A DNA stretch of 64,000 nucleotides from Thalassobacillus_A hwangdonensis (GTDB lineage: Bacteria > Bacillota > Bacilli > Bacillales > Halobacillaceae): the NCBI RefSeq assembly GCF_042675915.1, contig NZ_JBHTKL010000005.1, positions 310,001 to 374,000 of the forward strand, written 5' to 3'. The notes below the pieces were generated by a model. That model saw nothing but the letters and a program-made list of their open reading frames with translations. It was not told where the DNA came from and ran no database searches. The position numbers and the translations under genes are program-made. Shown in pieces: positions 42,489-51,106 of the stretch. Position 1 is the stretch's first letter. Every line of letters starts with the position of its first letter.

Positions 42489-43757
42489 ATGGCGGTAAAA
42501 GAAGCGGTGACAGCAGATACACTCACAGCAGTGGAGGAGAGTCCGGTCCAGTCGATTTTCAAAAATAAGAACTTCCTTCTCTTGTGGGGGGCGGCATTAC
42601 TATCAAGTTTCGGAATCTCTTTTTTCTTATTTTCACAAAGCTGGTATGTCGTAAATGTGCTCAATCTAGAGGCATCACTTGGGTTCATCTATATTGCAGC
42701 CAGCATTCCGAGGGTCCTGTTCATGATCATCAGCGGAACGGTGGCGGATCGGTACAGTAAGACGAAAATCATGTTCATGTCGGACTTTATCCGTGGATTA
42801 CTGCTGATCGGATTGGTGGTATGGTTCTTGTTCGGTGGAATTACACTTTGGACGTTTGTCGGGTTCGCATTTTTCTTCGGTATTCTTGATGCTTTCTTCT
42901 GGGCAGCGGAGAGCGCAATCATCCCTGCCATCATACGAAAAGAAAATTTGACCCGCGGGAACTCGATCATCCAGATGACCAATCAGACGTCGTTTATTCT
43001 GGCGCCAATGCTTGCAGGAGTGATCATCGCGTTCGGTAGTTACGAGGTGGTTTTCGGAACGACTGCTGTCATGCTGATCATTGCGAGTATCCTAATCATC
43101 ATGATGCGCATCCCTAAGTCGGCGGATCAGGAAGCGAATAGCCAGCAGGCCTTCTGGGAGACGTTCAAAGAAGGTGTCGTCTATGTGAAGAATTCTCGGA
43201 TTCTATCTCTCGTGTTACTGACGACGGTTTTCATCAATTTGTTCATGACCGGGCCGATGACCATGGGCCTACCATTGTTCGTGAAAAATATCCTCGATGG
43301 CTCAGCGGTCGACTTCAGTTTGCTGGAAGCAGGACTTGCAGGAGGCATGCTGATCGGTGCGATCGTTATCGGAATACTCAACTTGAATAAGAGGAGAGGG
43401 GAAATCGCATTGCTTTCCCTGATCGTCGGCGGGCTGGCGTTTGCTGGGATGAGTTTCACTACGAATTTATGGTTGAGCATGATTACACTGGGAATCTTCG
43501 GATTGACGCTTTCCTTCACGAATATTCCTTTCATCGCTGCAATCCAGGGGATGATTGAAGAAAAGGTGATCGGTAGGGTGATGGGCTTGATTTCACTGGC
43601 GTCGATGGGACTGATTCCTGTAAGCTACGTCATTACCTCAGGTATGCTTGCCCTTGGTTTGTCAATCCACCATATCATGGCTGGCGGTGCTATCCTTGTA
43701 GTAGCCTACACGATTTTTGTCTACTTCCGTTTTAATGAATTACGAACGATGAATTGA
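42489..43757 (+). CDS. MFS transporter, drug/enterobactin-exporter type
   Basis: 422 residues from ATG 42489, with AAAAGGCG upstream. Twelve membrane segments. Loop 2-3 is GTVADRYSKTKIMFMSDFIRG and the typical FWAAESAIIPAIIRKENLTRGNSIIQM block follows, as in MFS proteins of the MefA/EntS group. Substrate unknown: candidates are drugs or a siderophore, since the iron-uptake genes are 1.6 kb away, but this is weak evidence. Confidence 0.83.
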   Translation: MAVKEAVTADTLTAVEESPVQSIFKNKNFLLLWGAALLSSFGISFFLFSQSWYVVNVLNLEASLGFIYIAASIPRVLFMIISGTVADRYSKTKIMFMSDFIRGLLLIGLVVWFLFGGITLWTFVGFAFFFGILDAFFWAAESAIIPAIIRKENLTRGNSIIQMTNQTSFILAPMLAGVIIAFGSYEVVFGTTAVMLIIASILIIMMRIPKSADQEANSQQAFWETFKEGVVYVKNSRILSLVLLTTVFINLFMTGPMTMGLPLFVKNILDGSAVDFSLLEAGLAGGMLIGAIVIGILNLNKRRGEIALLSLIVGGLAFAGMSFTTNLWLSMITLGIFGLTLSFTNIPFIAAIQGMIEEKVIGRVMGLISLASMGLIPVSYVITSGMLALGLSIHHIMAGGAILVVAYTIFVYFRFNELRTMN

Positions 43758-43760
43758 TCG

Positions 43761-43791
43761 AAAGCCGGTTTTTAGGAGCCGGCTTTTTTTG
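43761..43791 (+). terminator. Terminator after the MFS gene
   Basis: Stem AAAGCCGG/CCGGCTTT followed by seven T. Confidence 0.87.
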
Positions 43792-43851
43792 TGTTTAGAA
43801 GGTGCCGAGGATTATAATAGTGATAATAAAATGAAAAGGGAGGAAGCGGCA

Positions 43852-45201
43852 ATGAAGGAACAGGTGGAACTACATAAAGAGGAATTTCTGAGGGAACTGG
43901 AGGATTTTCTTAGGATCCAGAGCATCTCGTCCCAGGAAAAACACAAGGATGATGTAAAAAAGGGTGCTGAATGGGTGGCTGGAGCATTGGAAAAGGTCGG
44001 AGTGGAGAATGTGGAGATCATTCCGACGGATGGACACCCGATTGTTTACGGGGACTGGCTCCATGCGTCGGATAAGCCGACGGTGCTTGTGTACGGCCAT
44101 TATGATGTGCAGCCGGAGGACCCTGTGGAACTTTGGGATACGCCTCCATTCGAACCGGTTATAAGAGACGGGAAAATCTTTGCACGTGGCGCGACGGACG
44201 ACAAGGGACAGTTGTTCATCCATATCAAAGCATTGGAATTGCTGAAAAAGGAATACGGTGAACTTCCGGTCAATGTGAAATTCTGTATCGAAGGCGAAGA
44301 AGAAATCGCAAGCCCGAACCTCGGTCCTTTCATTAATGAAAATACGGAAAAATTAGCATGTGATGCCGTGCTTGTCTCGGATACTTCGTTCATCGACGCG
44401 GATCATCCTGCAATCTGTACCTCGTTGAGAGGGGCACTTGCATTGGAAGTGAAGGTGAAGACGGCGAATTCAGATCTTCACTCCGGTCAGTACGGCGGAG
44501 GCGTGCCGAATGCGGTCCATTCACTCGTAAACATCCTTGATTCGCTGCATGATGACAAAGGACGTGTGGCAGTAGATGGATTTTACGAAGGGGTTCCAGA
44601 GGTGACTGAACAATTGAAAGAAGAGATTGCCGCTATTCCATTTGATGAGGAAAAGACGAAGCAGACGCTTGGGTTAAGCTCGCTGTATGGCGAAGAGGGA
44701 TTCTCCTTCCTGGAGCAGACCGGCATCCGTCCGACACTTGAAATCAATGGAGTAACAGGCGGGTATGGCGGTGATGGTATCAAGACGATCGTACCGAATG
44801 AAGCGACGGGGAAAATCAGCTGCAGGCTTGTAGGGGATCAGGACCCGCAGTATGTGTATGAACAAATTGAAAAACATATCTATGCACAGAAACAGGCTGG
44901 AGCGGATGTAGAGTTGAAACAGTTCATCCAGGCGAAGCCGGTCGCACTTGATTCCAACCATCCGATGATTCAAAAGGCAGCGGATGCATATGAAGCAGTC
45001 TACGGAGTGCGGGCATTGTTTCCGAAAGAAGGCGGGTCGATTCCAATCGTGGAGGTATTTGCACGAGTACTCGATGCACCCGTCGTACTGATGGGCTTTG
45101 GACTGCCAAGTGAAAATCTGCATGCACCGAATGAACATTTCCATACTGAAAACTTCACCAAAGGCATCGAAACCGTAACCCATTATCTCAAATCACTTTA
45201 G
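43852..45201 (+). CDS. M20-family dipeptidase
   Basis: 449 residues from ATG 43852, after AGGGAGGAAGC. Metal ligands are visible: His in VYGHYDVQPED near 80, bridging Asp in ARGATDDKGQ near 113, the catalytic Glu pair in EGEEEIASPN near 148, Asp in LVSDTSF near 177, and the C-terminal His in NLHAPNEHFH near 425. The lid domain lies between about 190 and 310. It cleaves dipeptides using two zinc ions (family knowledge). Its TAG stop is part of repeat copy 8. Confidence 0.9.
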   Translation: MKEQVELHKEEFLRELEDFLRIQSISSQEKHKDDVKKGAEWVAGALEKVGVENVEIIPTDGHPIVYGDWLHASDKPTVLVYGHYDVQPEDPVELWDTPPFEPVIRDGKIFARGATDDKGQLFIHIKALELLKKEYGELPVNVKFCIEGEEEIASPNLGPFINENTEKLACDAVLVSDTSFIDADHPAICTSLRGALALEVKVKTANSDLHSGQYGGGVPNAVHSLVNILDSLHDDKGRVAVDGFYEGVPEVTEQLKEEIAAIPFDEEKTKQTLGLSSLYGEEGFSFLEQTGIRPTLEINGVTGGYGGDGIKTIVPNEATGKISCRLVGDQDPQYVYEQIEKHIYAQKQAGADVELKQFIQAKPVALDSNHPMIQKAADAYEAVYGVRALFPKEGGSIPIVEVFARVLDAPVVLMGFGLPSENLHAPNEHFHTENFTKGIETVTHYLKSL

Positions 45202-45271
45202 CACACTAGGGGACAGTCCCTCACCGCTTTAACGCGATGAGGGACTGTCCCCACATGCTTTAACGCGCTAC
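45199..45271. repeat. GGGACAGTCCC repeat, copy 8 (complete), with stop codons of both flanking genes
   Basis: CTTTAGCACACTAGGGGACA, GTCCCTCA, CCGCTTTAACGCGA, TGAGGGACTGTCCCC and GCTTTAACGCGCTAC follow in order. The plus-strand M20 gene stops in CTTTAG at the left end. The minus-strand methyltransferase stops in the right-end TTAACGCG. Confidence 0.9.
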
Positions 45272-45931
45272 AATGCCGAGTACAAACCCGTCGTAGCCTT
45301 TGCTTCCGAGGGTCTGGACAGATGTAGCATCGATTCGATCCTCAGACGCCAGCATGTCAAAGCATGCACGTGTCCCGACGATATCTTTATCTTCACTCTC
45401 CGCGTCAGCGACTCGTCCGCCGCGTACAACGTTATCAATAATCACTACTGCACCAGGCTCCGCAAGTTCCAGCGCCCATTTTAAATAGTACGGATTATTC
45501 TTTTTATCTGCATCGATAAAGATAAAATCAAAGTGTGCATCTCCATTGTTTTTCAACACTGGCAACGTATCCAAAGCCTTGCCGACAAGAATCTCCACTT
45601 TATCTTCGACACCTGCTCGTCTGATGTTCTCTTCTGCCACTTCGGCATGTTTCGGACTGAACTCCAGCGTGACGACCTGCCCGTTTTCAGGCAAGGCGCG
45701 TGCAAGCCAGATTGTACTGTAGCCGCCGAGTGTCCCGATTTCGAGAACCGACGTGGCACCTTTCATCTTTGCCATCAAATGCAGCATCTTTCCTTGTGCA
45801 GGTGATACATCGATGGAAGGCAGTTCCTGAGCCGAGTTATATTTTAGTACCTCTGCCATCACTTCATCCTCGTCAATCAACTTACTATTAAAGTAATTAT
45901 CCACTTCTTTTCCTTTTTGAATCAAATCCAA
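45260..45931 (-). CDS. SAM-dependent O-methyltransferase (catechol/caffeoyl-CoA type)
   Basis: 223 residues from TTG 45931, following GGGAGAAGG. Motif I VLEIGTLGGYSTIWLARALP near 62-80, motif II VVTLEFSPKHAEVA, motif III FIFIDADKKNN near 135 and a metal-loop IIDNVVRGG near 160. This is the divalent-cation-dependent O-methyltransferase family. Acceptor unknown. The C-terminal Ala-Arg-stop is encoded by the repeat. Confidence 0.85.
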   Translation of the reverse strand: MDLIQKGKEVDNYFNSKLIDEDEVMAEVLKYNSAQELPSIDVSPAQGKMLHLMAKMKGATSVLEIGTLGGYSTIWLARALPENGQVVTLEFSPKHAEVAEENIRRAGVEDKVEILVGKALDTLPVLKNNGDAHFDFIFIDADKKNNPYYLKWALELAEPGAVVIIDNVVRGGRVADAESEDKDIVGTRACFDMLASEDRIDATSVQTLGSKGYDGFVLGIVAR

Positions 45932-46135
45932 TTCAACCTTCTCCCTTCAATTGGCAACAACCTGGTTCAAGTTTATGCTGTTCAAAAGAATAATTCCATA
46001 ATAAACGTCCTTTTTATGAAGCGTTCGAAGTATCGACCTATCATGCTAGTGACCTATATCCTTCGCGTGCCTATATAAAACCATTCGGTTTGCAGAGGCA
46101 TGAATGAGGAAAAGGAGAGTTAGGGAGGTAGAATC

Positions 46136-47323
46136 ATGCACGCATCACAAATCATTTTGCTATTATTCATAGGCTATATCGTTTTTACGCTGGACAAAAA
46201 ACAGAAAAACATACCGGTCCCTGCTTTACTGCTTGTCATCGGTGTGGTTTTTTCATTCCTTCCCTTTTTCAGTGAGGTGAATGTAACGAAGCCGGTCATC
46301 TACGACATTTTGCTCCCTGCGTTACTTTTCATATCCGCTTACCGTTTTTCTCCAAAAGCATTGAGGGAGAATGCGGGGATCATTGCTACACTGAGCACAC
46401 TAGGATTGATAGCGACTGCTGTGCTGCTTGGCTTCACTATTTATGTGATAGGCGGTTTATTTGTTTCGTTATCGCTTGTCGGTGCACTTGTAATTGCATC
46501 GATCCTTACGCCGACCGATCCGGTATCGGTTGTATCGATCCTTAAACAATCTGCAGACGATCCTAAAGTGGCAGATGTCGTAGATGGAGAATCGATGATC
46601 AATGATGGTACAAGCATCGTGCTCTTTACCGTACTTGCTGGCATACTTACTGGTGAAAAATCCTTCGACTTCCTCTCCTTCATCGGCGAATTTTTATATG
46701 TATCGCTTGGCGGAGCGGTAACCGGGGTGATTCTAGGGTGGATTGTCAGTAAAGCTGTCCATTTCACCCATCAGAAAGACTACCAAGTCATGCTCAGTAT
46801 CGTGCTTGCTTATGGAAGCTTCCATATCGCGGAGCATATCGGGGTATCTGGGGTGCTGGCGACGGTTGCCTCTGGGATCATGTTGGCATGGGAGTTCGAG
46901 AATACGAATAAGGAAGACCATTACCGGGAAGCACTGGATGGCTTCTGGAATGTTGTTGAACCGTCCGTACTCGCACTTGTCTTCCTGTTGATCGGTATCG
47001 AAGCGACCGGCTACCTTGCATTCGACCATTGGGGATTAGCAATTCTCTTGTTCATTGCCTCCATCATCATCCGGTTCATTGTCATTGCCGGAACGTTTCA
47101 GTTTTTTTCCAGATGGAGGAATACGGTGAGCTGGCAGCAGATCGGGCTGATTTCATGGTCAGGCATCCGCGGAACAATGTCCGTCGTACTGCTGCTGAGC
47201 CTAGAGGCACAGGCTTCAGAGGAAGCGACTCTGTTAATGTCGATTTCATTTGCTGTCGTCTTTTTGTCGCTGATCATCCAGAGCCTTGGTGTCTATCCAT
47301 TGTCAAAATGGATGAAACGATGA
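46136..47323 (+). CDS. CPA1-type Na+(K+)/H+ antiporter
   Basis: 395 residues, about twelve hydrophobic segments. It contains the CPA1 motifs LTPTDPVSVVSILK near 125 and DGESMINDGTSIVLF near 148, with the transport Asp/Asn pair in INDGTS. Shorter than B. subtilis NhaK because it lacks the long C-terminal cytoplasmic domain. The start ATG follows TTAGGGAGGTAG. It fits pH and sodium control in a salt-tolerant host. Confidence 0.88.
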   Translation: MHASQIILLLFIGYIVFTLDKKQKNIPVPALLLVIGVVFSFLPFFSEVNVTKPVIYDILLPALLFISAYRFSPKALRENAGIIATLSTLGLIATAVLLGFTIYVIGGLFVSLSLVGALVIASILTPTDPVSVVSILKQSADDPKVADVVDGESMINDGTSIVLFTVLAGILTGEKSFDFLSFIGEFLYVSLGGAVTGVILGWIVSKAVHFTHQKDYQVMLSIVLAYGSFHIAEHIGVSGVLATVASGIMLAWEFENTNKEDHYREALDGFWNVVEPSVLALVFLLIGIEATGYLAFDHWGLAILLFIASIIIRFIVIAGTFQFFSRWRNTVSWQQIGLISWSGIRGTMSVVLLLSLEAQASEEATLLMSISFAVVFLSLIIQSLGVYPLSKWMKR

Positions 47324-47378
47324 TTTTCGTTTAAAATGAAGTGTAATCACTAATCCGGATTGAAGAAAGGAACCGATC

Positions 47379-48497
47379 ATGTCTGATATTTCAAAGCTAA
47401 TCCAATCTCCATTCATTCATAAAAACTGGCAGGACGCAGGATTCGAGGCGCTTACGCCTGTACAGGAGCGCGCCATTCCAATCATCCAGAGCGGGAAGGA
47501 CCTTGTGTGCGAATCTCCTACAGGTACAGGAAAAACCCTTGCTTATCTGCTGCCGGTCATCGATACGATCGACCCAAGCCGCAAACAGGCTCAAACAGTC
47601 ATTCTCGCACCATCACGCGAGCTTGTCATGCAGATCCATCAGGAAATCCAGAAATGGACAAAAGGATCTGATATTAAAAGCGCAGCGTTCATCGGTGGTG
47701 CCAATGTCAAACGCCAAGTCGAAAAACTGAAAAAGAAACCGCATATCATCGTCGGCACGACCGGCCGAATCGTCGAACTGATGAAAATGAAAAAGTTGAA
47801 AGTCCACGAGGTGAAAACCGTCATCGTCGATGAGTTCGATTTGATGATTGCGGCAGAGCATCTGCACGAAGTGGAAGAAATCGTCAAGCCAATGATGAAA
47901 GAACGTCAGACGCTTTTCTTTTCCGCGACTTTATCCGATGAAACGGAAGATGTTGCTGAGGAAATGCTGAACGAGTATGAACTCGTGAAAATGGAAGACT
48001 CCCTCGACCAGATGAAGGTAGAGCACACCTTCGTGTTCAGTGAAGCCCGAGATAAAATCGAGGCGCTAAGAAGCATTGCACATTTCAATGGCATCAAAGC
48101 GCTCGTCTTTTTCAATCAGGTGGATAAGCTTGCTGAAGCTGCGGACAAGCTGAGTTACAAAGGGGTCGAACTCGAAGTGCTCGCAGGCGAATCGAAAAAA
48201 ATCGCCCGTAAACAGTCTCTCGACAGCTTCCGTGCAGGAAAAGTTCCATTACTGCTGACGACCGATGTGGCAGCCCGTGGCCTTGATATTACGGATGTCA
48301 CTCACGTCATCCACTACGATTTTCCGTCTGATGCTAAGCAGTACATTCACCGCTCGGGTCGTACTGGCAGAATGGGAGCAGAAGGGACCGTTATCTCCCT
48401 CGTCAACAAACAACAGCTGAGTTTTCTCGAAAAAATGAGCGAAGAACTGGACCTTCCAATTACAGAAAAGAGAATACATGGCGGCACGTTGAAATAA
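47379..48497 (+). CDS. yfmL: DEAD-box RNA helicase, YfmL-like
   Basis: 372 residues, about the length of B. subtilis YfmL. Q motif GFEALTPVQERAIP near 22-35, motif I ESPTGTGKT near 46, motif Ia APSRELVMQ near 75, motif II VDEFD near 150 (DEFD replaces DEAD), motif III SAT near 182, motif V TDVAARGLD near 295, and motif VI HRSGRTGRMG near 324. It lacks a C-terminal RNA-binding extension. B. subtilis YfmL is linked to ribosome assembly and cold growth. Terminated at 48504-48535. Confidence 0.88.
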   Translation: MSDISKLIQSPFIHKNWQDAGFEALTPVQERAIPIIQSGKDLVCESPTGTGKTLAYLLPVIDTIDPSRKQAQTVILAPSRELVMQIHQEIQKWTKGSDIKSAAFIGGANVKRQVEKLKKKPHIIVGTTGRIVELMKMKKLKVHEVKTVIVDEFDLMIAAEHLHEVEEIVKPMMKERQTLFFSATLSDETEDVAEEMLNEYELVKMEDSLDQMKVEHTFVFSEARDKIEALRSIAHFNGIKALVFFNQVDKLAEAADKLSYKGVELEVLAGESKKIARKQSLDSFRAGKVPLLLTTDVAARGLDITDVTHVIHYDFPSDAKQYIHRSGRTGRMGAEGTVISLVNKQQLSFLEKMSEELDLPITEKRIHGGTLK

Positions 48498-48503
48498 ATG
48501 TTT

Positions 48504-48535
48504 AGACCTCGGTAAAAGAGACCGGGGTCTTTTTT
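48504..48535 (+). terminator. Terminator after yfmL
   Basis: Stem AGACCTCGGT/ACCGGGGTCT (one mismatch) followed by six T. Confidence 0.88.
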
Positions 48536-48578
48536 AATCTTGAATTATTTCAATATTATAATAATTCTGGTAATTACC

Positions 48579-48632
48579 TTGAAGCCGATGGAATAGCTAT
48601 AGTATAATACGAGCAATATGTAAGCGCATACA
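48579..48632 (+). promoter_or_regulatory. cstA promoter with downstream cre site
   Basis: TTGAAG (48579-48584), an 18-bp spacer and TATAAT (48603-48608) form a sigma-A promoter. TGTAAGCGCATACA (48619-48632) matches the CcpA cre consensus TGWNANCGNTNWCA with one mismatch and lies just downstream of the expected transcript start. That is a roadblock position, so repression by glucose is expected. Confidence 0.75.
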
Positions 48633-48661
48633 TATAATAAAGCTCGAATAGGAGGAGTTCC

Positions 48662-50398
48662 ATGAGTGGGATATGGCTGGCTGTCATTGGTGGTCTGATC
48701 TTCTTTTTAGGGTACAGGTATTATTCTAAGTTCATTGCTGAAAAGATCTATCGGCTCGATCCAAACTATGTTACACCCGCACACAAGTATAAAGACGGGG
48801 TAGATTTCGTACCGACGAACAAATTTGTCCTTTGGGGGCATCATTTTACATCCGTCGCTGGGGCGGCTCCGATTGTAGGACCTGCGATCGCTGTCTACTG
48901 GGGCTGGCTGCCCGCAGTGCTTTGGGTGCTGCTCGGTACAGTGTTCGCAGCAGGTGTCCATGACTTCGGGACATTGGTTTTATCCGTCCGTAATAAAGGA
49001 CAATCTGTCGGCACACTTGCTAATAAGCTGATTGGCCAAAGGGCAAAAATCCTTTTCCTTTTCATCATTTTGTTACTGGTATTGATGGTAAACGCTGTAT
49101 TCGCCTGGGTTATCGCCAACTTGTTCATTTCATTCCCGGCAAGTGTCTTGTCCGTATTCATCCAGATTCCTTTGGCAATATGGATTGGCTACAGTGTCTA
49201 CAAGAAAAAAGGGAATATGCTGCTTCCGTCATTGGTGGCACTGGCCGTCATGTACTTGGCTGCCGTCGTAGCAAGTTACGTTCCTGCCTTGCAAATCGAT
49301 CTTGTCCGTTACTTCGGTGGTGAAGGTGCGACGACTTTATTCGGTATGAGTTCGACGTCGATGGCATTCTTCGTCTGGATCATCGTGCTGATGGTATATG
49401 TATATATCGCATCGACATTGCCTGTTTGGAAATTGCTCCAGCCGCGTGATTACATCAATTCCCATCAATTGATCGTAGGACTTGGTTTATTGTACCTCGG
49501 GTTACTTGTCACCAACCCGGAAATCACTGCTCCTGTGACGAATGGTTCCGCGGACACCTCCTGGTTCCCGCTGTTGTTCATTACGATTGCCTGTGGTGCA
49601 ATCTCAGGTTTCCATGGACTCGTATCTTCCGGAACATCATCCAAACAGTTGGATAAAGAAACCGATGCCCGTTTTGTCGGTTATCTAGGATCTGTCGGTG
49701 AAGGAGCGCTCGCTTTGATTGCCATCATCGCCGTCGTCACGTTTTTCCCGACTGCACAGGAATTCACGGCTACGTATAGTGGCTTCGCTGAGGCAAGTAG
49801 TGCAGGTCTCGGTGTCTTCATACAAGGTGCAGCGGCACTCGCTTCAGGCCTTGGCATCCCGGCATCTGTCGCTGCTACGATTGTGTCGGTGATCGTGGTC
49901 AGTTTTGCTGCTACTACACTTGACTCGTCGGTTCGTTTGATGCGCTACATCATTTCTGAACTCGGAACGGAATATAAAGTGACACCACTTACGAAAATGC
50001 ATGTGGCGACAACCGTCGCTGTCGTATCGTCTGCAGCATTGACTTTGATTCCACAAGGTCCGAAAGGTTTCGGATCCGGTGGTTACTTACTATGGCCATT
50101 ATTCGGAACATCCAACCAGCTGCTGGCGGGAATCAGCTTGCTGCTCATTTCGATATGGCTGAAGCGTCTTGGACGGAATTACTTGCCGGCCGTCATCCCG
50201 ATGGTCTTCCTCATGTTCATGACTCTATGGGCGATGATTGTCCAGGTATTCAATGAATGGGCGCCATGGAATGAAGGAAGTGACTGGCTACTGTTCAGCT
50301 TCGGCGCGATCATTCTCGTCTTTGCACTATGGATTTTGATTACAGCTGCATCCGCTCTTGGGAAAAAAGACGACGATTCGATTGAGAAGAGTGCCTGA
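48662..50398 (+). CDS. cstA: CstA-family carbon-starvation transporter
   Basis: 578 residues, about 16 hydrophobic segments. Family blocks: TPAHKYKDGVDFVPTNKFVLWGHHFTSVAGAAPIVGPAIAVYWGWLPA near 38-85, FAAGVHDFG near 98, and FHGLVSSGTSSKQLDKE near 315. E. coli CstA and BtsT import pyruvate and peptides. E. coli versions need a small partner ending in Cys-Cys (YbdD/YjiX). Here a protein with that ending is two genes downstream. ATG 48662 follows AGGAGGAG. Confidence 0.92.
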   Translation: MSGIWLAVIGGLIFFLGYRYYSKFIAEKIYRLDPNYVTPAHKYKDGVDFVPTNKFVLWGHHFTSVAGAAPIVGPAIAVYWGWLPAVLWVLLGTVFAAGVHDFGTLVLSVRNKGQSVGTLANKLIGQRAKILFLFIILLLVLMVNAVFAWVIANLFISFPASVLSVFIQIPLAIWIGYSVYKKKGNMLLPSLVALAVMYLAAVVASYVPALQIDLVRYFGGEGATTLFGMSSTSMAFFVWIIVLMVYVYIASTLPVWKLLQPRDYINSHQLIVGLGLLYLGLLVTNPEITAPVTNGSADTSWFPLLFITIACGAISGFHGLVSSGTSSKQLDKETDARFVGYLGSVGEGALALIAIIAVVTFFPTAQEFTATYSGFAEASSAGLGVFIQGAAALASGLGIPASVAATIVSVIVVSFAATTLDSSVRLMRYIISELGTEYKVTPLTKMHVATTVAVVSSAALTLIPQGPKGFGSGGYLLWPLFGTSNQLLAGISLLLISIWLKRLGRNYLPAVIPMVFLMFMTLWAMIVQVFNEWAPWNEGSDWLLFSFGAIILVFALWILITAASALGKKDDDSIEKSA

Positions 50399-50410
50399 CA
50401 ATTTCAGAAG

Positions 50411-50446
50411 GGGGTCGCACTTACAAAAGTGCGGCTCTCTTTTTTG
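50411..50446 (+). terminator. Intercistronic terminator/attenuator after cstA
   Basis: Stem CGCACTT/AAGTGCG extended by G-rich flanks, then seven T. The next gene's AAAGGAG is only a few bases beyond, so it probably reduces but does not stop expression of the three downstream genes. Confidence 0.75.
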
Positions 50447-50461
50447 AAAGGAGCGACAGCC

Positions 50462-50827
50462 ATGGTAGAGATCATCGTTCTACGTCCGGAAAAGGAAATC
50501 GGCATGGGCTGCTGTGGTGGATTATGTGGGGACCGTGACGGGCTGATCAATATGGAGAACGAGTTCGCCCATCACGATGATAGTCGTCTTCGTCTAGGAG
50601 AATGGTATCGTTCTATGACAGATCTGTACGGGGAAAAGGTGGACATCACGTTTATCGACCCTAGGAATACCCTAGCGATTCTCATGTATTTCGGGATTCA
50701 GGTAAAGCGGGGGAATGTAACGGCCTGGCGGGCGCTACGGCACGTGCTGATGGATATGAAATACGATGCCATTTTTATGAATGGGAGATTGACATCCAAC
50801 GAGGAAAGGGAGGTTTTCGATGGATAA
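50462..50827 (+). CDS. ArsD-like thiol protein with CCxxxC motif, unknown
   Basis: 121 residues from ATG 50462, following AAAGGAGCGAC. The N-terminus MVEIIVLRPEK is a beta strand followed by a cysteine loop: Cys17, Cys18 and Cys22 (GMGCCGGLCGD). This resembles the CCxxxxC metal-binding loop of ArsD, the metallochaperone of ArsA, with one residue fewer between. The rest looks like a thioredoxin-type alpha/beta fold (VDITFIDPRNTLAILMYF; DAIFMNGRL). No family name is certain. It is coupled to the next gene by an 8-nt overlap and sits two genes before an ArsA-type ATPase. Confidence 0.7.
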   Translation: MVEIIVLRPEKEIGMGCCGGLCGDRDGLINMENEFAHHDDSRLRLGEWYRSMTDLYGEKVDITFIDPRNTLAILMYFGIQVKRGNVTAWRALRHVLMDMKYDAIFMNGRLTSNEEREVFDG

Positions 50828-51083
50828 GAAGTTTTCCTTTAAACGACTGGTCGAACTGTATGATGAAGTGCTGAGCCTACCGCATAAGCAGGAAATTGCC
50901 CGGGAACTGCGCGATGAGGATGACCTCTTCCTGCTGCTCGTCTATTCGGACATGCTCGGCATTCCAAATCCTGCATTCTATTACACACTAGAGCTCTACC
51001 CATATATCATTGAAAAATTCCATGACTGGCACCTGCGGATGGGAATGGAGAAATCTCCACTCGATGGCATCCGCTGCTGCTGA
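50820..51083 (+). CDS. Small helical protein ending in Cys-Cys (cory-CC-star type)
   Basis: 87 residues; the last two are Cys86-Cys87 before the stop (DGIRCC). The rest is acidic and helical without other cysteines. I recall NCBI naming such proteins cory-CC-star. E. coli YbdD and YjiX, partners of CstA and BtsT, also end in Arg-Cys-Cys, so this is a likely functional counterpart for the CstA encoded upstream. The ATG overlaps the preceding gene. Confidence 0.75.
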   Translation: MDKKFSFKRLVELYDEVLSLPHKQEIARELRDEDDLFLLLVYSDMLGIPNPAFYYTLELYPYIIEKFHDWHLRMGMEKSPLDGIRCC

Positions 51084-51106
51084 TTTTAGAAGAGGAGGGT
51101 GATGAA

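Noticed and set aside
44674..45183. 169-codon minus-strand frame in the M20 gene
   Set aside because: It lies in the dipeptidase coding region with intact metal ligands; shadow.
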